From contig JAFEKR010000005.1 in NCBI GenBank assembly GCA_019022495.1, positions 2,232,001 through 2,296,000 of the forward strand: a stretch of 64,000 nucleotides of DNA. The letters run 5' to 3'. The DNA is from Epichloe hybrida. Lineage: Eukaryota; Ascomycota; Sordariomycetes; Hypocreales; Clavicipitaceae. Positions 48,534-59,380 of the stretch are shown in pieces (the first letter of the stretch is position 1; every line of letters starts with the position of its first letter). Both the position numbers and the translations under genes were made by a program. The notes under the pieces were generated by a model. It had not been told where the DNA came from and did not search any database. It saw only the letters and a program-made list of their open reading frames with translations.

Positions 48534-51533
48534 ACTACTAAGGATAACCCTATTATTACATAATAGGTATAGTCTTATTACCTTAGATAAGTATATTAGT
48601 AAGGTTATTAATCTTAACTTATATCTTATTTATATTAGTAATTAAGAGAAGAAAGGGGGTAGCTATATTAAGGATGTGAAATTTAAGCTCTCTAAGTTTT
48701 ATAAGTATATTAAGAATTCCTCTTATAACTACTAATCTAGCGCTAAATATAATAATTTAGGGTTTATAAGCGGTTACCTTTAATAAAGGTATTAATCTTA
48801 ATAAAGCCTTTACTTATGCCTCTCCTATAGTTAACTTTCCTACAGCGCTAGTATTAGGTATAATCCCTCTAAAGACCTCTTTAGAATAGCGTTCTTTAGA
48901 GATATAGTAAATTAAGCCTTTATTATACTCTTATAGCCTATAAAGCTTTTACCTAAGGAATATATATTAAAAGGCTTGATTATTTAAGGTTATAAGGATA
49001 TTAATATTAGTAGTGTTATAGTTAGTCTATAGTCTAAAGTAAAAGAATTATATAATACTTAGGTATACTATTAATAGTAGCTTCTCTATATTATTATTAT
49101 TATCTTTAGCCTTTATATAAGCTAAAAGATATAATTTCTAATTCTAACCTAAGCCCTAATTAGGCTTATTATTATCCTACCCTTTATAAGAGATAAGGAA
49201 TACCTAGAATCTTTTCTTTAAAGGGGGTATATAATATATTTTACTAGCTTACTAGTAGTCCTTCTCCTTTTAATACTCTTTAGTAAAGTAATTTAAGGAC
49301 TAGTAGCTACTCTTACTATATATAAAGCAGCGCTTAGTGCTTAGCCTAGGGCTTTATTTATAATAACTTCCTTTACTATAGGATTATTATTTATACTAAT
49401 AATTAGTAAATATAGCCTCTAGAGAGTCTCCTTATTAGTACTAAAGGTATTAGGAGAACTTCTTATTTAATTTTATCATAGTAATTACCTTATAGAGGTC
49501 TCTAGTAAGACTTTTAAAGCCTAGGGAGTATATATATTTTACTATTTAATATTTAGGCATACTAGCTATAGTATTTAATGCTTACTTATAGAGCTTAGTA
49601 TTTACTATTTTAGTAAGGTATAGCCCTTGTAAATCTTCTTAAGGGTTAATAATATAATCTTAAGGTAATTAAGCTTGCTTTTATTAGGGTTTTTCTTAAT
49701 TATATTCTTCTTAATTATATTACTTTATTTATAGTAATAGAATTACTAGTTACTTTTTATCTTAAAGTATTAATAAATATAGGTAATTATCTCTTTATAG
49801 GAATAGTTATTTCTAAAGAGGTAATTAAGGAAGTATTATTTAGTATTACCTATTAATATAATAAGGAAAGCCTTTTAATAATATATTTAAGGAAGGTTAA
49901 TTCTATTATACTTATTTTTAAAGAGTATAATCTTTAGTATTAAGAAGTTATATAGCTTCCTACTATAGTGGCTACTATTCTTATATATCTTTATATATCT
50001 TTATAAGCTCTAAGATTTTCTTTATAATTTAATCTTTAGAGAGAAATTACTATAAAGGCATAATTTATTATAAATAATAGTCTACTAGTTATTATTAATA
50101 ATAATTATTAGGATAAAGCTATTAATTTAATAGGGATTATTATAGGGGCTCTTATAAAGGTTTAGGTAGTCTTTAGGGTTAGGGAAGGTGAATTTCTAGG
50201 GTAGGTTATTAGGGCTATTAATATTAAGGCTCTAGGGGTTTAGAAGATTATAGTCTTTCTTATAATCTTTCCTATAACTAAAGAGGTATTAAAGTTTAAT
50301 AAAGCACTTCTTTAAGAGATACTAGGATTAAATGTCCTAGGCCTTACTTAATAAGAACGCTATAATCTTATAGAGAATTATGTAATTCTCTAATAACTTC
50401 CTTTATAGCCCTTTTAAAGGTGTCTTTAGACTAGCCTTTAAAGTCTTCTTAGAATAATTCCTATAAGTTATTATCTCTATAACCTTAATACTTACTAAGG
50501 TTAATAAATCTTATAATCTAGTTATTAAGCTTAAGCTATATAGTAGTCTCTAGATCTAGTTTAATAGATTCTTTCTAATTACTAGAGAAGTTATAAGTAA
50601 GCTATTAAAGGCATAAGGGTAACTTATACTCTTAGGGTCTTTTAGGGGTAATAGTTAAAGCCTTACTATTACTAGTAGCCTTTACTCTTATAGAAGGTCT
50701 AGATTCCTTTACTATCTTTAACTATAAAAGGAATATTACTAATTTATTATTTTTACTACTAATTAAGCTCCTATATTTACCTATTACTATTATAAGGTTC
50801 TTCTTTCGCATTTTAGGAGCGTTATTACTCTAATAAAATTAGAAGATTATAAAAACAGGGAAAAATAGAAGAAAAAGCAGTAAAAGTAGCAAAAGTAGTA
50901 ATAAGAACAAATTAATAGAGATAAAGAAAGTAATAGAAGTTCTAAAAGTAACTAGAAAATAATAGGAAAAGTAATAAGGGAATAATAGGAATTACTACTT
51001 CCTGTTTTTTATAAAAAGGAGGGAAGGAGATAATCTCTCTTTCTTACTAATAAGTATAGGGCGAATAGCACTAATAATAAAGGGGGTAAAAAATAAGCAG
51101 TAAATGCTTATAGGAATAGATTAAAGGTCTATTAGATAAAGGGAATATTTATAGAGAAGTTATAGATGTGTTAGCTAGCTTAGCTAAGGTTATTTAACGT
51201 TAGGTTCGAAATAAATGCCTTACAGTAATAGATTTAGTTATTTAGTTAGTTTTCTTGTGATAGATAATAAAATCAATAATTAGCAATAATATCCTAGATA
51301 GATATAATAAAGTTATATCCCTAAGCCTAAGGGTTAATAGATTAATTCCTTAGAAGCCTAACAAGCCTATAACTAGGATTCTAGTCTCTTCCTTTAGCAC
51401 ACTTATATAGTTATACCTCTTTACTATAATAACTGTTATAGCATAACAAGGGGTAGTAGTAGTAGTATCTGCAGAAATGTCTTTTCTTATAATACCTAGC
51501 TTATCTATAGTTATGAAGTTAACTACTAATTAG

Positions 51534-51789
51534 TGTTAGTTACACTAAGGTCCTGCGCAGGTAATAAATCCCGTATAATTAAAGTTAATAATAAATAGAT
51601 AGCTAGCTAGGAAAGAGAGAGAAGAGAGGGAAAGTCTAGATGCTAGAAAAGTAAGCGAAATCCATATGTGGGGCAAAAGAGGGGGTGGCGAATTAATGCA
51701 GCCAATCATATCGCGTGCATCACGCCGGACCCATAATTAGTCTGGTCTTTGGCCACGATTGAACCGATGAAGATCCGAAGGAATTAACA
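51534..51789 (-). repeat. 5' LTR of element C
   Basis: 256 bp, clearly less mutated than its partner at 24318 (retains CCTGCGCAGG and CACGCCGGACCC). It is preceded on the plus strand by ACTACTAATTAG, the reverse complement of the primer-site side of the internal region. Confidence 0.9.
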
Positions 51790-51795
51790 CTAACA

Positions 51796-52140
51796 AGACC
51801 CATTTTAGACTCACTTTTATAAATCCCTTCTTTTCTAAGACTATATTACAAAAAACTATAAAAGATATAAAATTAAGTAAGAGATATAATTAAATAGACC
51901 CACTTTAGACCCACTTTTATAAATCCCTTCTTTTCTAAGACTAAATTACAAAAAACTATAAAAGTTATAAAATTAAGTAAGAGGTATAATTAAATAGACC
52001 CACTTTAGACCCACTTTTGTTAATATTTTCTTTTTATAGGACTAGATTATAAAAAACTATAAAAGTTATAACTAAGTAAGAGATATAACTAAATAACCCC
52101 ACTTTAACCCCACTTTAAACTTACTTTAGACTTACTTTTA
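51796..52140 (+). repeat. About 100-bp tandem repeat, 3 copies plus a partial
   Basis: Units beginning AGACCCACTTTAGACCCAC start at 51796, 51896 and 51996, and a diverged partial starts near 52094 (AACCCCACTTTAACCCCAC). Each holds CCCTTCTTTTCTAAGACT or a variant, then AAAAAACTATAAAAGTTATAA. The array abuts the 5' LTR of element C. Confidence 0.85.
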
Positions 52141-52790
52141 GAAAAAACTATTTAACTAAGAAAGTAAGCTAAGAATAGTATTAATAATTAAACCTAGTTT
52201 TAAAGCTTATTTCTTTATATATTAAATAATTAAGAGAAATTAATTTAATTTATATTTTAATATCCTAAAAAATATTATAGCTTTATTATTATAGCTTTTT
52301 TACAGTTTTTTAATTTTCTTTAACCTTAAAAACCTAAAAACTTAATATAATTAGTTTTAATTTAAATAAAATAGTTATACTACTAAAGAACCTCTTACTA
52401 AATATATTAAAATATTATTTTTATAATAAAAGTCTTATTTATTTAAATATATTATTATTATATTTAATATCTTATTTTTATATAATAATAAATAATTTAT
52501 TTAGGGTAAATCTTGGATTAAAAGATAAAAAAAATACTAAAATTAAATAGTAAATCTAAGAAAAAAGCTATAAAAACATAAAGACCCTTAATATTTAGTA
52601 AAAGAATAAGGCTATATATAAATACTAAAATAGTTCATCTTTAGTAACCCTATACCTATTATTAGCTTAATAGTTTAAATAAGCCTAAACTTTAAAAATT
52701 TATAACTAAATAACTAAATTATAATAAAAAGAAAGGCTAATATTAAGCTAATTGAGAAAAATCTAAGGAATATTATAAGATAATAAAAGT
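52141..52790. other. TA-rich spacer
   Basis: RIP-like composition with no surviving frame. It probably belongs to the body of the old element whose end is at 52791-52953, but I see no diagnostic motif. Confidence 0.4.
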
Positions 52791-52953
52791 ACCCACTTTT
52801 TTTTTTACTAATACTACATTTGTAGTATTTGTAGTGTAGTGTAGTATTTACTACACTACACTATATACTACACTACACTACAAACTACTACACTACATAC
52901 TACATCGAAAGCCAAAATACTACAAATACTACACTACATGCAAAGCTCTGCTC
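52791..52953 (-). repeat. Inner inverted terminus with TAGTG pentamer array, right
   Basis: Read on the minus strand it has the same scaffold as 23717-23883 (GAGCA, TTTTGGCTTTCGATGTAGT, pentamer arrays, hairpin centre, AAAAGTGGGTA). The pentamer is mostly TAGTG/TAGTA instead of TATTG. It looks like the other end of the same old element type. Confidence 0.65.
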
Positions 52954-53067
52954 TTTACTATAATAACTATTATAGCATAATAAGGGGTAGTAGTAATAGC
53001 ATTTATAAAAATATCTTTTCTTATAATACCTAGCTTATCTATAGTTATAAAGTTAATTACTAATTAG
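52954..53067 (-). mobile_element. 5' internal stub of a further Copia-2 element (D)
   Basis: Matches the sequence just inside the 5' LTR of element C (compare 51,417-51,533), including AAATATCTTTTCTTATAATACC and TAGCTTATCTATAGTTAT. It is truncated at the inner inverted terminus. Confidence 0.8.
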
Positions 53068-53329
53068 TGTTAGTTACACTAAGGTGCCTGCGTAGGTAGG
53101 ATAATCCTGTAATATTAAAGTTAATAATAGTTAGATAGATTACTAGCTAGGAAAGAGGGAGAAGAGAGGGAAAGTCTAGATGCTAGGAAAGTAAGCGAAA
53201 TCCGTAGGTAGGGCTAAAAGGGGGTGGCGAATTAATGCAGCTAATTATATTGCGTGCATCGCACGGGACCCACAATTCGGTCCGGTCTTTGGCAACGATT
53301 GAACCGATGAAGATCCGAAGGATTTAACA
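53068..53329 (-). repeat. Copia-2 LTR (5' LTR of element D)
   Basis: 262 bp, TGTTAGTTACACTAAGGTGCC...GGATTTAACA, in the same orientation as the LTRs of C. Only 114 bp of adjacent internal sequence remain. It is the rightmost retrotransposon piece of the island. Confidence 0.9.
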
Positions 53330-53451
53330 GCTAGGGTAATATAAAATCTTTTTATATGCTTATATATTAATAAGGAAAGGCGCTATAAATAGTATAAAGT
53401 AAACTCTTTACCTAATCTATAGCTAACTTATACCTAGCCCTATCTTAAGTG

Positions 53452-53508
53452 CGCTAGCTTTTAAACGACTGCGCCCGTCTGGATCACACCCCTTGATACC
53501 ATAACAGG
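53452..53508 (-). repeat. Outer inverted flank repeat, right copy
   Basis: Reverse-complement partner of 23524-23583. The shared core is GGTGTGATCCAGAC plus GCGCAGT and TTTAAAA. The right copy is less damaged, with CAG and CGG retained where the left shows TAG or TGG. Confidence 0.7.
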
Positions 53509-53815
53509 AAAATGGCCAGTTCTCACCGACGATCAATACAATCCAGAAATGCAGTGCTCTACACCGGCAGATGGTGATGCAGAAATGGAAGAATGCGATC
53601 TGGGCGTGATATTCATTCATGCAAAAACAGCTTCAGCTCCCACTCTCTCTTTCAAATTTAGCGTGCGCTGTACCAGCTAAAAACGAGCGGCTATTAGTGG
53701 GTGTTTACAGGCCATCACGCTAAGCAACAGGCGTCTTAGGCTGGTGGGACTACCTTTTTTTTTCTACAGTGTAAGTCAAGGGATGAATTTGATTATGCAC
53801 CAAAGAATACCAATG

Positions 53816-53880
53816 CCCGCTAGGAAACACCCACCAGCAAGCACCCGCTAGGAAACACCCACCAGCAAGCACCCGCTAGG
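53816..53880 (+). repeat. 28-bp direct repeat (2.3 copies)
   Basis: CCCGCTAGGAAACACCCACC-AGCAAGCA repeats at 53816, 53844 and 53872 (the last partial). It lies directly outside the left arm of the fold-back element at 53884. Confidence 0.9.
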
Positions 53881-53883
53881 ACA

Positions 53884-54220
53884 TAAGTCAGGTCACCAGC
53901 GTGCGGGCCACCTGACCAGGCAATGGGCCACCCTAATTAGGTATAGCGCGGGGCGTGGCGGGTGGGCCTATCATTAGGGAGGTAAGCTCTAATTTGTTAG
54001 AATTACTAGCTTTAGAAGGCGCTAATTCGCTAGAAAGAAGGCCTAGCGTAGCCCGCTTTTTTAGATAGATCTTAGCTAATCACGCCTCGAAAATATAGAT
54101 TATGTAAGAGTTCTAACCAATTAGCAGCTATAAGAATTCATGCGAGGACCCACTACACTATGCCTAATTAGGGTGGCCCATTGCCTGGTCAGGTGGCCCG
54201 CACGCTGGTGACCTGACTTA
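53884..54220. mobile_element. Fold-back / MITE-like element with 63-bp inverted arms
   Basis: The left arm 53884-53946 and right arm 54158-54220 are reverse complements at 62 of 63 positions (the one difference is C/T). The 211-bp centre has no ORF. The arm begins TAAGTCAGGTCACCAGCGTG. Sequence outside the arms differs, although both sides carry a GTGCCCGC / ATGCCCGC motif at similar distance, so the real ends may be wider. The transposase family is unknown. Confidence 0.8.
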
Positions 54221-54460
54221 AACTACGGTGCCCGCAGCAGTTCAACATTAAACGCACTGGCCCTTTTCATACTCTAAAAATTCTGAATGCGCGTCGCCTC
54301 GACGTGTTTCACCCCTGACTTGTTCCTCATGGCTCTCTTGGGCAACTCTTTGTCCCTGCATGCATTATGTCACATGACTCCGCGTTAAGCTATCTCCTGA
54401 CATCTCGCGTCCCTTGATTGCCCCTTTCACTCTCTATGGTATCGCCTCGAAAAATCCGCC

Positions 54461-56063
54461 ATGACGACGCGCAATTTACTCTCTGGCCCTATTACTTTCT
54501 CTTCTGCGATAGCTCGGAGCGCCAATGTCCTTCACGCTTTACAGTACCCACTGCGTAAACTCGCCTTCTACAGCTATATAGAAGGGCATCGCGCTCTTCT
54601 GGCAGAGGTGATAGCACACCACCTGGGTACTAAGCTAACCGACATTGAAATTGCCCCCTAAGAATGGTGGCAACATGGATCCTTTAATCTTGTCATACCG
54701 CTCAACGTCAATGTCGACCCTGCGCACTCAAGTGTCCCTCATGCCATTCTTCGCTTTCCCCTGCCCTACCGCGTCGGGGAAGTAGCAAATCCCGGCAACT
54801 CGGATGAAAAGCTTAACTGTGAGGCGGCCACGTATGCCTGGCTCGAGGCGAACTGCCCCTCTGTTCCCATACCAAAGCTGTACGGTTTCGGATTATCTAC
54901 GAATTAAAGGGTGAGCACCCTCGCCTTCGAATCCTCGTCTCCTAGTCTCATTATTCCACTAGTTCACGAATGCCAGCCTCCTTCCCTGGTGGTCGCGCTG
55001 GTTCCACGGAGCACGACGCCTTTTTTGAGCGGCTTTTGGCCTCCAGCAACCTTCACAATATGTCCCTCACGCTTCGAGCCGATTCGCAGCCCTTGATATC
55101 AGCTATCTGCTTCTTGAAACGGTCACTTCCGGGCAGACGCTGTCACAATCCTGGGATGAGAAGCGCGATGATGCCTGTCTACAAAATCTACAAGGAGACC
55201 TAGCGAGGGTAATGGTCTCGCTTGCGAGAGTTCCCCTGCCCTGTATCGGAGCCTTCCGCCTTGATAGTAACGGGTATTTGCGCTTAGACAATCGCCCTAT
55301 AAGTGTAACCACTGCTACGCACGAGAACGAAGGGCTGCCTCTTGATTTGCCCCGGCGCACGACGTTCTCTAGTGTCGAGGATTTCACCCTTTCTCAGCTA
55401 GTGGCCTTCGAAACTCGCTTTTTTGAGCAGCCTAACGCAATAGTTGACCGTGAGGATGCCTGGCGCCAGATGGCTAGCCTCGCTGGCGCGAAGCTTACAT
55501 TCCCGCAACTTTTTTGAGACGACCTCCGCAACGGTCCTTTTGTGTTTTCCTTGACCGATCTTCATCGAAGCAATATATTCGTCGATGAGAACTGGAATAT
55601 CACCTATATTATTGACCTGGAGTTCGCCTGCTCATTACCGGTCGAATTTCTACAAACCCCGTACTGGCTGGATGGTGGATTCATCGACCAAGTCACCTCT
55701 GCCGAGTTTGCGCCCATACACACAGAGTTCATGGAGCATATCAGACGTGAAGAGAAACTGCAGCAGTGCAGATACCCGGACACAGAGCCACTCTCGTCTA
55801 TCATGGAGCAGTCATGGGCTAGCGGCACATTTTGGGTCCCCTTGGCACTAAGGGATCTGGTGTCTTTCACAGATATCTTTTATTACCGTATCCTGAAAGG
55901 CCATTTTGAATTTCCTGATGAAGAACTTGACAATGGCGCATACTTCAGATTCTGTTCCCGTCTTTACCGCCGCAATTTGCCTAGCATTATCGACCGCAAA
56001 CTAGACGACCGAAAGAGATACATGGAGAGGCTTACAGAAGCCTTTGCCGATGCCGCAGCATAG
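54461..56063 (+). pseudogene. APH/choline-kinase-like phosphotransferase pseudogene
   Basis: Remnant of a fungal aminoglycoside-phosphotransferase-fold protein. The N-terminal part 54461-54658 (NVLHALQYPLRKLAFYSYIEGH) meets TAA at 54659. The same frame continues with EWWQHGSFNLVIPL and PIPKLYGFGLST to TAA at 54905. The next piece lies in another frame around 54,970-55,090. From about 55,098 a third frame gives ISYLLLETVTSGQTLSQSWDE and VMVSLARVPLPCIGAF, a TGA at 55515, then LTDLHRSNIFVDENWNITYI with the catalytic-loop DLH-x3-N set and IIDLEFACSLPVEF with the metal-binding Asp. The end is TAG/TAA-type stop at 56061-56063. There are at least three stops and two frame changes. The substrate of this family in fungi is unknown. 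Confidence 0.88.
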
Positions 56064-56462
56064 TCATCTTGAACCGAGCTCGGAAAGCGTAACCATTCAC
56101 TTTCAGCCACTCTTGCTCCCCGGTGGTGGCGTCCCGGGCCGAGCAGCATATTTCCCGGCACCCCTAGCCTTTTGCGTAGAAGTGGCAGATGATGAATGAT
56201 GTTAAAGCAGACAACTTGTAAACGAGTGTAGCATTGTATGAGTAGCACCATTAGCTAATTAAGACTAGTGTGCTGAGAGCTGGGAGCTGTTGGCGCTGGG
56301 ACGGCCAGCCAAGTCTGAACAAATAACTTGGACATTTGTCTACTTAAAGGGCGCGCAAGCCTAAGCGTTTTGGCATGAACTGAAGCCGAAGTCAGCCTTT
56401 CCTAGTAGGTCCGGACTTTTTCCTTCACAGGTAAGCATTGTGGTGGTGGCCTGACAACTAAC

Positions 56463-57368
56463 ATGAAGCGCAGTGGGTCCAAGCGCTTGGTCATTCGACA
56501 ACTGGAGGAAGAGGAAGTGCGGTTACGTTCCTCCATCGATGGTCTGTCAATTACAGTCAGAGCGCTCACAGAAGACGAACAGGCAAAAGTTGACTCGATA
56601 GCGTCACTGAAAGAACAATACCAGTCCACTAACAACAAGCTCGTGGATAAGGAGATGGGCTTGCGACAGAATATTGACTTTCTGGAAGTATGCCGAGAGC
56701 GCCTGGAGGCGGATATCAAAGCTGCCACGGAGGAGAAGGATGTTTTGTCTCAAGCGCATTTGGCTGAGAAACAGATTGTGAATTCTACGCGCGGGGAAAG
56801 CCAAGACATTGATGAGCTTCGGCAAGCTGCTGAGCGACGCCAACCCTTGGAGAACGTACCATTATCACTAGGCGAAGGACGCGCGGAAGAAGATGGAGCC
56901 GTTGGTTTAGAACACATGATACGGAGTGCGTTTGACTCAGAAGAGGAGCATCTGGCCCCAACGGAGGACATACCACTACCACTGTTCTCAAGGGCATTGC
57001 CGGCCGCCTCCGGCAGGCCATTGGAAGCGCCGATGGGAAATAAGACGGAGGAAAATATCGAGGTATGAAGAAATTTGGTGTGATTGATGATGCTCTGTGT
57101 TGCGAACGGGCGTAGGCTAGATCCGCGGTGCCAGAAGATGGTGAAAAAGTGCGGGTTGCGTTTAAGATTTTAGAAAGGGGCGAATGGATAGTGGATCGGG
57201 AGGTTGGCGGATACGGAAGATCCTTCTGAAGTGCAGCGATTAGCGATCAAGTACCTGCGGAGGGACATGGGTCTTTTTAGTAGCAAGAATCGAGTGCTGG
57301 CGGCTGAAGCGTGTTTTGACCGGGTGAGATCGAAGGGGACCGATGCAATTTATGTAGTACCGCAATAG
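56463..57368 (+). pseudogene. Coiled-coil hypothetical protein, probably frameshifted
   Basis: I do not recognise a named family. Exon 1 (56463-57062, 200 codons) begins MKRSGSKRLVIRQLEEEEVR and is largely heptad-like coiled coil to about residue 125, then acidic. A 53-nt intron (GTATGA...GGCGTAG, 57063-57115) leads to exon 2, reading VRVAFKILERGEWIVDREV. Around 57,200 the coding pattern moves to another frame (EDPSEVQRLAIKYLRRDMGL...), which ends at TAG 57366. Beyond that stop the frame still reads a basic, nuclear-signal-like VEKRRPGSEERPAKRTK. It is either a broken gene or has a sequence error plus a natural stop. Confidence 0.6.
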
Positions 57369-58470
57369 GCGGTTGAGAAAAGGAGACCTGGTAGTGAAGA
57401 GCGACCGGCGAAACGTACGAAAATAAATGGAGTTATGATGGCCCTCCTGCTGCGATGTCCTTTGGATGCTAGCCTCGATAACCGCTGGCCTACCAGGGCT
57501 ATCGCACAGCGGGGAGGGACTTGTAGGGACAGCCTCTCAGTGAGGATGTCCTCACCCAGCGCTGTCCTTTTTGACGCCTGCTCATCAGCAAAGGGTAAGC
57601 CGTTGAAACGCGCGTTCCCGGGCCAGCCACCTGCAGTAGGCATCCACGGGCGGACATCCATGAGCTGTGCTGTCCTGCCACGGCTATCAACGCAGGAGGC
57701 TGGCCGTGGGAGTGAGTCTACGCTAGTGGATGTCTACGCTGGTTGTTACGATCCCATCTCGAAGCTGCCGCGGTATCACGTGACCACGTAATACCCTTAT
57801 TCCTTTCGTGCATTAGGAAGCCACGCTTTCTCTTTCTCTTGCTTCCTTGCGCTATATCTTATATCTAGAAGCTAGTCAGGGAAAGCGGAGCTTTGCCTGA
57901 GATTTGCGTTATAGCAAGGCGAAGGCAAGAGAGTAAAGTAAAGCTTCCTGCTTTTCCTTTATTAAAATAAGGTTATTTTATAGAGATATCTCTTCTAATT
58001 AGTTAGATATAAAATACTCTTTAGTAACTAATTAAGAATTTTTTTTTTACCTCTTTTAATTACCTAATACTTTTTATAAGGGAGGGAGAGAAGAAGAAAG
58101 CTTACTATAAGTAATAGCTTACTATAAGTAGCCCCTAGTAAGGCCCCTAGAGGGCCCCTAGAAGGAATATAAAATATTATACCTTTAAAGATAAATAGAT
58201 TTAATAATATAAAGTATTAGTAATTAATTTATAATTATAAATATATAGTAATAGTAGTAGTATTATAGTTAAATTATAGTTATAAAAGACTTAAACTTAT
58301 AATATTATAATATCTTATAAAGACTTGTAGTATATTACTTACTTTATAATTATAAAAAAAACCATAAATATAATTTAAATACATAACCTTTTAATTTAGA
58401 TATTTTTTACTATTATAATATTATAAAGTAAAGGGTTACTATATTATATAAATATAATTTATAGTATACC
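57369..58470. other. Spacer and second entry into TA-rich DNA
   Basis: 57,369-57,790 has open frames on both strands without motifs. From about 57,960 the sequence is TA-rich and RIP-like, with no gene seen. A short direct-repeat-like GGCCCCTAG / GGGCCCCTAG run occurs at 58,130-58,160. Confidence 0.5.
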
Positions 58471-58765
58471 TGTTAAAACAAGCATGATATTAACAAGGCT
58501 GCGCGCCTCTAATTAGCTAGGCGCGTTACATCGCAAACTCACATGTCTAGCCTAATTACGCTATGATTAGCATTAGCATATGTGGCCTCTTTACTAATAA
58601 CCCTAATTAAGGCCCCTTTTCCTATAATAAATAGTATACTCTCTTTGCTTTTATTTAATCCCTCTTTTACTTACTTTAATAAACTAGAATATATAATAAT
58701 TATATACACTTTAGTTTACCCAAAAACCTTATATATAAGTTACTAGTATTTTATAAATACTAATA
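58471..58765 (+). repeat. 5' LTR of element F
   Basis: About 295 bp. The left edge TGTTAAAACA is clear. The right edge is set by the conserved CTAATTAGTAATTA start of the internal region; the final CA would now read TA. Confidence 0.75.
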
Positions 58766-59380
58766 CTAATTAGTAATTATCTCTATAAATACTATAGATT
58801 AGTAAGGTTTATAGAAAAGGTATTAGTATTAAGGACTTACCTTATAAAAGAGAAAGTGCTACTTTAAGATACTAAATATACTAAGAAAGAAGTATATTCT
58901 AGCTTTTCTTTTACCTTAAGTAACTATAACTAGCTTTATACTAAATCTAAGCTTATTAACTTAATTAAAGCCTAGTTAGTAACTAACCTAACTTATCTTT
59001 ATTTATTTAATTAGTATATTTATTATATAAATAAACCCTTAGAAGTGTGTTTATTAAATAATTAAGGCCTAGTTAGTAACTAACCTAACCTATCCTTAAT
59101 TATTTAATTAAACTTACTAAGGGGTAAAGATAATAGCTTTACTTATAATCCTTTAGACTTTTATAAGTTCTCTATTTCCCTTACCTCCTTATTTACTACT
59201 AATATTATAGTAAAATATTAAGATTAACTAAAGGGATCTAGAACCTAAGATATTCTCTTTAATTATAAATATACCTCCCCCCCTAAAGATACTAAAAGAG
59301 AAGTTAATCTATAAGTTATATCTTACTTTCTTAACTATATCTCCCTTAATTTACACTAGTATATTATATAATAAGCACTA

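Larger units (their letters stand above)
24318..51789 (-). mobile_element. Copia-2 element C (full length, hosts two nested insertions)
   Basis: Ty1/copia LTR retrotransposon on the minus strand, with LTRs at 24318-24577 and 51534-51789. Internal parts at 24578-24921, 38482-41359 and 48539-51533 are the reverse complement of element B and carry the remains of the same RNase H, RT, integrase and gag regions. Removing B (with one AAAGA) and E (with one ACTAC) leaves 6,743 bp, the same as B. No ORF survives; stops are almost all TAA/TAG and TpA is very frequent, as after RIP. The immediate flanks (ATAGC left, CTAAC right) are not a clear target duplication. Confidence 0.9.

Noticed and set aside
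52808..52945. CTACACTACAC array as a telomere or interstitial telomere repeat
   Set aside because: The unit is not TTAGGG-like, and the array aligns with an inverted partner at 23.7 kb that uses a different unit, so a transposon terminus fits better.
53816..53880. CRISPR-like direct repeats of 28 bp
   Set aside because: The repeats are directly adjacent with no spacers, there are only 2.3 copies, and the genome is fungal.
57435..57791. 118-codon plus-strand frame as a gene
   Set aside because: Comparable open frames exist on the minus strand over the same bases; there is no motif, and it begins right after the coiled-coil gene's basic tail.
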